This document shows positions 1 through 6,188 of a stretch of 10,928 nucleotides of DNA, piece by piece (the first letter of the stretch is position 1; each line of letters begins with the position of its first letter). The translations under genes were made by a program, and so were the position numbers. The DNA comes from Clostridia bacterium. GTDB taxonomy: Bacteria > Bacillota > Clostridia > Oscillospirales > CAG-272. The stretch is taken from contig JAFYMA010000130.1 of NCBI GenBank assembly GCA_017556845.1, positions 1-10,928 of the forward strand, read 5' to 3'. The notes under the pieces were generated by a model. The model did not search any database, was not told where the DNA came from, and saw only the letters and a program-made list of their open reading frames with translations.

Positions 1-976
1 ACCCTTCCGCCGTTTTTATAAGAAACTGTCCGTCGTTTACCGTAAGATACGTCTGCGCCTGTATTCCGTCCTCGGATGCACTTATATTCAGCACACCGCC
101 GTTTATTATTATATATCCTTTATCAGTCTCTTCCGTATTGTTCGACTTTATGGCATCGCCCCCCGACTGCACGTTTACAGTACCGCCGTTTATGCGTACG
201 GAATCCTTGCCTCTTATACCGTCGTGCTTTGACGATACCGTAACCGTTCCGCTTTCGATCTTCAGATCGTTTTTCGACGTTATTCCGTTATTGTAATTCG
301 CCTGAACGACGAGAGAGCCCTTTCCGTTCAGAGTCATATCATCGTTCGAGAAAAGCGTTGCATTCGGCTCGTTTTCGCCCTCTGTATCATATTCGTACTG
401 CTCACCGTCCGCAAGTCTGTTGTGCGTATTTTCCGCAAGCGTCAGGGTAACGTCATCACAGCTCATAACGTATATGGGTGCTGACGTACTGCACGATATA
501 CTCACGCCGTCCAGCACAAGAGTCACCTTTTCGCTTTTTGATACGTTTACTATTATCTGACCGTCATCAAGAACGCCTGAAATATGATATTCTCCGCCCT
601 TTTCCACAGTTACGACACTGCCGCTGACGCTTACGCCGTCATCGTTACATTCAGCGTGATCTCCGAGAAGCCTTATACCGTCCTCCTTTACAGGATAGTA
701 TGCCTGCGTGCCATCGCCTTCCTGCACACCGCCGTCAGCGTTCGATGTCTGAGCTGTACTTTCATTTATAAAATCATTTATTATATCGTCAACATTGCCC
801 GTCGGAACATCCTTTTCTGTTTCAGACGCATCTGTTTCAAATTCTTCTATGATATAGTCGCTTCCGGGTACTGACGTTCCGTCAAGCGGTGTCGTTTCCG
901 TATTAATGTTATCACCGCACGAGCACATCGCCGACACGATGGTAACTGCAAGAGTAAACGCAAAAAGTCTTTTCAT
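1..976 (-). CDS. Secreted Cthe_2159/DUF4353-like carbohydrate-binding beta-helix protein, 3' end missing
   Basis: I translated this by hand from an ATG at 974-976. The frame stays open for 325 codons to the left edge, so the C-terminus is outside the window. An AAAGG ribosome binding site lies 9 to 10 bases before the ATG. Residues 1-16 are a basic, hydrophobic export signal (MKRLFAFTLAVTIVSA) followed by MCSCG, so a lipoprotein cleaved before Cys18 or Cys20 is likely, although the lipobox is imperfect. An acidic, Thr/Glu/Asp-rich linker follows to about residue 95. From there short beta-strand repeats occur at regular intervals, with motifs such as LNGKGSLVV, KIESGTVTVSSKHDGIRGKD, INGGTVNVQSGGDAIKS and INGGVLNISASEDGIQAQ. 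This is the pattern of the right-handed beta-helix family founded by Clostridium thermocellum Cthe_2159 (PF14262), whose founder binds polygalacturonate and calcium. The protein probably sits on the cell surface and binds acidic glycans. It lies downstream of the glycosidase operon. Binding specificity is inferred, the family call is strong. Confidence 0.85.
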   Translation of the reverse strand, partial: MKRLFAFTLAVTIVSAMCSCGDNINTETTPLDGTSVPGSDYIIEEFETDASETEKDVPTGNVDDIINDFINESTAQTSNADGGVQEGDGTQAYYPVKEDGIRLLGDHAECNDDGVSVSGSVVTVEKGGEYHISGVLDDGQIIVNVSKSEKVTLVLDGVSISCSTSAPIYVMSCDDVTLTLAENTHNRLADGEQYEYDTEGENEPNATLFSNDDMTLNGKGSLVVQANYNNGITSKNDLKIESGTVTVSSKHDGIRGKDSVRINGGTVNVQSGGDAIKSNNTEETDKGYIIINGGVLNISASEDGIQAQTYLTVNDGQFLIKTAEG

Positions 977-1001
977 ATTTTACAACCTTTCATAACGAAC
1001 A

Positions 1002-1044
1002 AAGGGATAAGCTGCTCTCATTTTTTAATAACAGTTTATCCCTT
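1002..1044. other. 13-bp inverted repeat between two leftward genes
   Basis: The arms aagggataagctg (1002-1014) and cagtttatccctt (1032-1044) pair over 13 positions with one G-U wobble. The 17-base loop contains a T6 run. Neither strand shows a clean T-tract directly after the stem, so it is not a classical intrinsic terminator. It lies in the 121-bp gap between the transglutaminase-like gene (stop at 1098) and the start of the carbohydrate-binding gene (976). It could be a processing or attenuation hairpin in the leader of the latter, or a regulator-binding palindrome. No convincing -35/-10 pair was found in this gap on the minus strand. Confidence 0.55.
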
Positions 1045-1097
1045 AAATATGTTCTTTGTGTGAAAACAGAATGATTTTTTGATGTTCATGCACTGTT

Positions 1098-2360
1098 TTA
1101 TACCGTTTCTTCCGGCGTTTGTACTATCTCATACTCAATTCTGACCGTATAAGCATTGAACTGTGCAAACGGCTTTATAACGGTACATCTGACGCCCTGC
1201 GGAGTATATTCGGTATACTCTTCAAGAAACGACGATCTTACAGCTTCTGCAAGAAACGTCTCGTCAGGCTCAAAATCACAGCATATTTCTATATAATTCT
1301 TTTTATACTTGACGAAGCTTTTCATCTGACGGTCAACGATGCCATCTACCGCCCCCTGCCCTGCGGCTTGCAACGAACTGAGGGTATAGTAAGTTTCGTT
1401 ATCCGTGCATTTCGGCGCATTTTGCTCCTTGTTCGTATGCGTTGACGATATTACGGCATCCGACACGTTCAGATAAGCGTGTGTATACACTCCACGCATC
1501 GTTTCGCCGTTTACCTTTGAATCAAGATCGTCCTCGTACACATCGGTATTGTAATACTTATCGTCCACCAGAACGACGCACCACACAGACTGTCTGCCCT
1601 TGACGCTTCCGTTTACTATATGCGACACCATTTCCGCCTTATTCAAAAGCAGCTTTAACGCCTTATGGTAGCCGACAGCATCGGCACATCCGTCAACGAG
1701 AGCTCCGTACGCATTCGACACGGTCGCAACGTTCTCAGGCGTCGTATTTTCCGCCTTTTCGCATATTTCCGCTATGTAATCGTGCAGCAAGGTCAGCCTT
1801 TCAATATCGCTTTTTGACGTATCTATAAGCGACATAGCCTTTGAAACGGCGGCGTCAAGCCTTGTTTTTTTCTTTGCAAGCTCTTCTTTCGTATCGGTAT
1901 AATGCACCTGCAAAACGGTATATTTACCGTTTTTTATGCTGTCTCCGCGGTACTCTGTGACCGTCGTTTCCTCATCGTCTGACTGTACTTCAACGTAGTA
2001 ATACTCGCCTAAAGAAAATTTTTCAGCATCTATATAAAAATACTCAGGACAGTCATTTTTCAACGCATCTACCGCAAGAGTAACGTCCTCGATCTGTGCC
2101 ACGAACGGCATTTCCTCGGTAAGATCGGAAAAACCGTCCTCGACAGCATCAATTATCGAATCGTAAATATATTGCTGCGGGCGGGTAAGCTTGTTATAGC
2201 TTACCTGCCCGAACTTTACAGAAGGCTCTCCGCCTGTTATCTCCGCTGAGGTACGGCTGTAGCTTCCCCAGCCGTTATCTCTGATGGAGGTGATGACCGT
2301 TGCGGTGATTATTATTCCGAATATGATAACAGCGCCTATACGGAATATCAGTTTTTTCAT
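1098..2360 (-). CDS. Membrane-anchored transglutaminase-like protein with degenerate catalytic triad
   Basis: The 420-residue protein begins MKKLIFRIG, followed by one hydrophobic segment (about 4-25) suited to a signal anchor with the bulk of the protein outside. Residues about 185-310 match the clostridial transglutaminase-like/protease fold: LTLLHDYIAE (189-198), NAYGALVDG (216-224), GYHKALKLLLNKA (230-242), DDKYYNTDVYEDD (266-278), and the downstream VYTHAYLNVSDAVISSTHT and APKCTD elements. In active relatives the central motif reads approximately GKAVCEGYA and a later motif reads HAWN. Here those positions read GCADAVGYH and SVWC, so the nucleophile Cys becomes Ala228 and the His becomes Ser258. 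Only Asp273 remains. It is therefore probably a non-catalytic binding or scaffold domain. A C-terminal region (about 345-415) is of unknown fold. The ATG lies 4 bp after the upstream glycosidase stop codon, with only a weak AAAGAAA Shine-Dalgarno-like stretch, which suggests translational coupling. The glycan link is inferred from operon position alone. Confidence 0.75.
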   Translation of the reverse strand: MKKLIFRIGAVIIFGIIITATVITSIRDNGWGSYSRTSAEITGGEPSVKFGQVSYNKLTRPQQYIYDSIIDAVEDGFSDLTEEMPFVAQIEDVTLAVDALKNDCPEYFYIDAEKFSLGEYYYVEVQSDDEETTVTEYRGDSIKNGKYTVLQVHYTDTKEELAKKKTRLDAAVSKAMSLIDTSKSDIERLTLLHDYIAEICEKAENTTPENVATVSNAYGALVDGCADAVGYHKALKLLLNKAEMVSHIVNGSVKGRQSVWCVVLVDDKYYNTDVYEDDLDSKVNGETMRGVYTHAYLNVSDAVISSTHTNKEQNAPKCTDNETYYTLSSLQAAGQGAVDGIVDRQMKSFVKYKKNYIEICCDFEPDETFLAEAVRSSFLEEYTEYTPQGVRCTVIKPFAQFNAYTVRIEYEIVQTPEETV

Positions 2361-2364
2361 TTGA

Positions 2365-5300
2365 TCATTTCTTTATTACGATATGAGGCACAGCCGTCAT
2401 ACCGCAGGGTACGAATACGTAATTATTCGTCCAATCGTTACCGCCCGTGATGAAGTTGTTGGGACCGTAACCGCCCGTTCTTGCAGGAAGAGCGTGCAAA
2501 GGACCGAACGTATTTCTTCTTGTGAGAACGTATTCGATCGAAAGCTCGTTTTCGCCCTCTTTAAGCATATCGGTAATATCAGCCTCGTACGGCATCCACG
2601 CTATCGCCTTGGGTGCTGCACCGTTTGCAGATACCTTTACTACCGCCGCTTCAAAGTCGGGAAGGCTTACGAATACTCTGCCCTCGTTGTTGTGATCTAT
2701 CTTTGCCTTGTACGTGACAGCTCCGGAATAGAAGGGCAAGCCCTGCTTTGCAATATCTCCGTGAACTATTCTTCTTACGGGGTTTACTATCGTTTTGTCG
2801 CTGTTGTGCAGACTTACGCCGAAGTCACCCGTGATATATACCGCTTCAATGTTGAGCGTTTCATAAAAATCAGCTTCAAGACGGATCGTATTTTCACCGT
2901 TCTTCAACGATTCTGACGTCATATCGAACTTGTGGAACGCCTCGTCTATCCATCTGCCGTTTTCCGCCGCCGTCAGCTTTTCGCCGTTTATATAAACATC
3001 CCAAAGATCAGGCGTTTCGCAGATGAATGAGAATTTCTCGGGAATATATTCTGCGAAGAACTTATATTCAAGAGCAATTCTGCCGTGCTTCTTCTGCTCC
3101 TTGAGTCCCTGGAACCAGGGCTGGATCATCTCGCCGCCTCTGTGAGCAAGACCGTAAATATCTCTTATTCTCTGGTCTGCCTTAAGCACCTCGGTGTTTT
3201 CACCGATGCTCTTGCCGTCAACCTCGAAGTTGACCATATCAAGAACGAGAACGTTATCCTCGGAAAGCGTTATGTCGTATTCCTCGCCCAATGCATAGCT
3301 TGAAACCGTTTCATACTTTTCAGCGGGAGCAAGATCGGACGACGGGCATACTCTGTATACGTGCTCACCTGCGGCGTAAATATCCGTTTTCAGCGTTATA
3401 ACGCCGTTTTCGGACTTGCCTGCAAGCACCTTCGTGCCGTCGGCTGCGAACCATTCCTCGCAATCGCCGTTTGCAGCTATGGATACCGTGCAGCCGTAGT
3501 ATGAAACGTCCTTGCTCATATTCATTATAACGGCGTAAATATCGTCGCCGTCACGTCTGCACTGGCAGAATACGCAGTCAAGCTCCTTGCCGTATGCATC
3601 CTTGACGGATACGGTACGTGCGGAGGTCTTTTCAATAGCTTCAATAAGAGCGTCCTTTTCAAATTCAACCTTTTCAACGCCTTCAAGCGCACTGAACGCT
3701 TCGTTGGGAAGTGCGTCGATGTGATCGGGAGCAAAGCCCGCAAGGATCACCTTACCGCCTGCCTTTATAAACTTTTCAAGGATAGCGAGCGTTGTGGAAC
3801 GCATCGTATACATTCCGCTTACCACTACCTGCTTATATTTCATTTCACCGAACTTGATGTAAGGCGTGCCGTTTTCAACGACGACGTCAGATAGACGGCT
3901 CATCATTTCCTCATCACCGTAGTCAAAGTCCAATTTAGCGCCGCAGAGCCAATGGAACTGCGTGTAATACATCACTTCTATGCGGGCAACGTCGGGGTGG
4001 TTCGTGCCCAGATGCATACTCCAGCCGGGATGGATAACGGCAAACGTGCTTTCGATAGGATTGAGCACGAGCGTATCGCACAAGGGCTCACCTGCACCGA
4101 GAACGACGTGAAGTCTTGAAAAATAATCCTCAACGACGGGATAATCCTTGTACCAAGCGGACTGGTGAAGTATACTTGCGGGGTAATCGCGCTTTGCCTC
4201 GCCCTGCATTGAATACCACGACAAATGGTGGCAGCGCAGGTTTATGCCGAACAGAGCCTGCCAGCCGCCCGTCCACTTATGGCTTTCGAAATCCATCTGC
4301 CAACCCGAGCATCCGTAAAGCTCGGAAAGCATACGCTTTTTGCCCGTCTGACGTGCGGCGGAGGAAAGCTGCTTAACTATCCAGTAGCATCTGTTGCCCT
4401 CTGTCAGAACGTCAACTCCGGGAAGTGCCATATGCTCGTAAAAACGCATTATAGATCCTATCATTGACGCCTGAGCCGTAAAGGAATCCTCGTGCAATAC
4501 GTGACCTGTAAGCTCGATCTTATGATCGTTGCACCAGTTATTTATCTGCATAGCAAAGGACTGCAAAAACAGACTTTCCGCAAGGTCCATATAGTGCCAC
4601 TTTACCTGGCTGAGATGCGTGCCGTCACGGTGTAAGAACAGATCGGGCAGCTTATCTTTAAGATCGTAGCCGTATTTTTCTTCAAATTTTTCAAACAGCT
4701 TCGGAGTGTTGGGAACTACGTAAAGCGGATCTCTCGTACTTGCCGAAAATCCGCACATTACGCCGCCTCTGTGAGGCTCATCAGTAAAAATACCGGAAAT
4801 GGATCTTCCGAGTCTGTCACCGCATTTTTCAGCGTACTTTTCGTGTGTAAGCTCGATAAACTTGTTTATCGCCTCGGGGTTCATCGTATCAACGTACGTA
4901 TAGCCGTTATAGAAGCTTCCGCCGTTCGATCTGTCCTTAACGAACTGAAGGATCGTTTTGTCCTTGTATTCATCCTTCGGAGTATCCTTGGTTATTACTT
5001 TGTCATTTGTAAATGCGTATTCGCCCTTTTCGGGAAGCATATCGCAGGAAAATACGATTATTTCATCGCCGCTGAATTCAAAATCAGCGCCGTCGCACTG
5101 CTGAAGTCTTATGTAGTTCAGCGAATATTCGGGGTTCATCGTAACGAAGCCGCCTGCCGTGCCGGAGGGCCATCTGTCCTCATCGTACAGCCAGCTTTCA
5201 AGACCGAGGGCATCGCCCTTGTCAGCTACGGCGTTGATAAGCTCGAACCATTCGTCTCCGAGGTACTCAGTAACAAGTCCCGTTCTGGAGTGCATAAAGT

Positions 5301-5439
5301 AACCGCCGAAGCCCATATCCTTCAGCACGTCTACCTGACGCAGAAGCTCATCCTTTTCCAGCTTACCGTTCCACGACCAGAAGGGCTTGCCTCTGTAATA
5401 CGCGCCCGGTGATTTAAAATCATCATAGATCTTTGACAT
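2365..5439 (-). CDS. GH106-like glycoside hydrolase (alpha-L-rhamnosidase superfamily), cytoplasmic
   Basis: This is a 1024-residue protein with no signal peptide. Its N-terminus matches the PF17132/GH106 barrel in motif and order: FKSPGAYYRGKPFWSWNGKL (8-27), MGFGGYFMHSRTGL (42-55), DEWFELI (62-68) and LYDEDRWPSGTAGG (84-97). Acidic residues at likely strand ends are Glu221 in GIFTDEPH, Glu317 in HVLHEDS and Glu373 in LSELYG. These are candidate catalytic or metal-site residues, not proven ones. Residues about 530-630 resemble a flavodoxin-like beta-galactosidase-trimerisation-type domain (KAGGKVILAGF). Two jelly-roll, sugar-binding-like sandwiches follow at about 790-870 and 900-975. Family members release L-rhamnose from pectic or other rhamnosides, but sequence subgroups differ and the substrate here is unknown. 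The start codon is fixed by GAGG at 5449-5452, 9 bases before the ATG. The gene lies 36 bp after the DUF1934 gene and 4 bp before the transglutaminase-like gene. Without a signal peptide, it probably acts on imported oligosaccharides. Confidence 0.75.
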   Translation of the reverse strand: MSKIYDDFKSPGAYYRGKPFWSWNGKLEKDELLRQVDVLKDMGFGGYFMHSRTGLVTEYLGDEWFELINAVADKGDALGLESWLYDEDRWPSGTAGGFVTMNPEYSLNYIRLQQCDGADFEFSGDEIIVFSCDMLPEKGEYAFTNDKVITKDTPKDEYKDKTILQFVKDRSNGGSFYNGYTYVDTMNPEAINKFIELTHEKYAEKCGDRLGRSISGIFTDEPHRGGVMCGFSASTRDPLYVVPNTPKLFEKFEEKYGYDLKDKLPDLFLHRDGTHLSQVKWHYMDLAESLFLQSFAMQINNWCNDHKIELTGHVLHEDSFTAQASMIGSIMRFYEHMALPGVDVLTEGNRCYWIVKQLSSAARQTGKKRMLSELYGCSGWQMDFESHKWTGGWQALFGINLRCHHLSWYSMQGEAKRDYPASILHQSAWYKDYPVVEDYFSRLHVVLGAGEPLCDTLVLNPIESTFAVIHPGWSMHLGTNHPDVARIEVMYYTQFHWLCGAKLDFDYGDEEMMSRLSDVVVENGTPYIKFGEMKYKQVVVSGMYTMRSTTLAILEKFIKAGGKVILAGFAPDHIDALPNEAFSALEGVEKVEFEKDALIEAIEKTSARTVSVKDAYGKELDCVFCQCRRDGDDIYAVIMNMSKDVSYYGCTVSIAANGDCEEWFAADGTKVLAGKSENGVITLKTDIYAAGEHVYRVCPSSDLAPAEKYETVSSYALGEEYDITLSEDNVLVLDMVNFEVDGKSIGENTEVLKADQRIRDIYGLAHRGGEMIQPWFQGLKEQKKHGRIALEYKFFAEYIPEKFSFICETPDLWDVYINGEKLTAAENGRWIDEAFHKFDMTSESLKNGENTIRLEADFYETLNIEAVYITGDFGVSLHNSDKTIVNPVRRIVHGDIAKQGLPFYSGAVTYKAKIDHNNEGRVFVSLPDFEAAVVKVSANGAAPKAIAWMPYEADITDMLKEGENELSIEYVLTRRNTFGPLHALPARTGGYGPNNFITGGNDWTNNYVFVPCGMTAVPHIVIKK

Positions 5440-5475
5440 TTTTCCTTACCTCATCTTATATATTTTGAATTGTGT

Positions 5476-5940
5476 TTACTGTGTTATCTCCGTAGCCTTC
5501 ACGGTAAGATACGTTCTTTCCATACACACACCGTGTATCTCTATCGTATAATCCAGAGCTATTACTCCGCCGTTTTCGTACATTTCGTTATTTACGTTTT
5601 TCGTAACGATGCACATCTCTATTGGAAAAAAGCCCGTTTCATACGTCGTCATATATCTGCTGTTTTCCTTGAATATCATCGAAGCGGAAACACCGCCGCT
5701 GCGCGTCATGGTCACAGTCTGTCTGTCATCCTCGGAAAATTCCAGAACCGTAAGTGCCCCGTCCATACCCGTAAGCTCGGTCTCCTCATATTCGATACGC
5801 AGCTTTCCGTCCTCTATGACGAGCTCGCCCTCGGTAGATATTTCTATTTTGTTCTTCTCGCCTTCGCCGTCGGCGGCAAAAAAGTCGCCCTCAAGCTTCG
5901 TCTGAACGGATATTATATCCAACGCAATATTTTTACGCAT
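5476..5940 (-). CDS. DUF1934 (YwiB-like) small beta-barrel protein
   Basis: The 154-residue soluble protein has no signal peptide or membrane segment. Alternating beta-strand patterns run throughout: GELVIEDGKLRIEYEETELT (38-57), GALTVLEFSEDDRQTVTMTR (61-80), ASMIFKENSRYMTTYETGFF (86-105) and VIALDYTIEIHG (126-137). This order, including the YETGFFPIEM step and the Asn-rich turn before the last strands, is that of the DUF1934/YwiB family, which folds as a lipocalin- or calycin-like barrel. The length is close to the family norm of about 140. The biochemical role of the family is unknown, so no ligand is proposed. An AGAGG sequence sits 5 bases before the ATG, and a strong promoter lies about 30 bp upstream. 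It is the first gene of the leftward operon. It may be a housekeeping protein whose promoter the glycosidase simply shares. Confidence 0.82.
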   Translation of the reverse strand: MRKNIALDIISVQTKLEGDFFAADGEGEKNKIEISTEGELVIEDGKLRIEYEETELTGMDGALTVLEFSEDDRQTVTMTRSGGVSASMIFKENSRYMTTYETGFFPIEMCIVTKNVNNEMYENGGVIALDYTIEIHGVCMERTYLTVKATEITQ

Positions 5941-5968
5941 ATAAACCTCTATTTCTGATACTGCTACA

Positions 5969-5997
5969 AGTATAGCACATTATTTCCCGTTTGTCAC
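5969..5997 (-). promoter_or_regulatory. Sigma-A-type extended -10 promoter for the leftward operon
   Basis: Read on the minus strand, GTGACA (5992-5997) is separated by exactly 17 bases from TATACT (5969-5974). A TGC extended -10 element directly precedes the -10 box. Transcription would begin about 7 bases downstream, giving a leader of roughly 20 bases with the AGAGG site before the DUF1934 ATG at 5940. Confidence 0.7.
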
Positions 5998-6011
5998 TAC
6001 TATTTTTAAAA

Positions 6012-6058
6012 AAACAAAATAGATTTTTTGTATATTTTTCAAGACTGACTGTTAACAG
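6012..6058. promoter_or_regulatory. Candidate operator sequences between the divergent promoters
   Basis: The gap between the two divergent promoters holds an AT-rich block with an imperfect inverted repeat (acaaaa/ttttgt, within 6014-6031). It also contains a perfect 10-bp palindrome, CTGTTAACAG, at 6049-6058. Both lie upstream of the two promoters, where a shared regulator could bind. No known operator consensus is recognised with certainty, and short AT-rich palindromes can occur by chance. Confidence 0.3.
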
Positions 6059-6113
6059 GCAAAGCCTTTTCCGTGCTTTTTTACTGAATTTCGATTTTTT
6101 ATACAAAAACTCA

Positions 6114-6143
6114 TTGAATTCTCTACCCTGCGCGTGATATAAT
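6114..6143 (+). promoter_or_regulatory. Sigma-A-type promoter for the activase operon
   Basis: TTGAAT (6114-6119) and a perfect TATAAT (6138-6143) are 18 bases apart, and a TGA triplet immediately before the -10 box gives an extended -10 element. The predicted leader is about 40 bases and contains the AGGAG ribosome binding site at 6175-6179, 9 bases before the ATG at 6189. Confidence 0.75.
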
Positions 6144-6188
6144 GTTTAAAATACAGGCAGATCTTTGGCGTAAAAGGAGAAATAAGCT

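Noticed and set aside
584..874. Rightward 96-codon ORF
   Set aside because: It lies antisense within the carbohydrate-binding gene, has a Cys/Phe/Tyr-rich sequence typical of a shadow frame, and has no ribosome binding site.
4771..5412. Rightward 213-codon ORF opposite the GH106-like gene
   Set aside because: The opposite strand encodes clear family motifs over the same bases. This translation has no recognisable domain and is a codon-bias shadow.
5470..5958. Rightward 162-codon ORF covering the DUF1934 gene
   Set aside because: It is antisense to a recognised family protein with its own promoter and ribosome binding site, and it extends over that promoter.
6055..6070. Short AGGC-AAA-GCCT hairpin followed by TTTT as a terminator
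   Set aside because: The stem has only 4 bp and lies between divergent promoters with no gene ending there.
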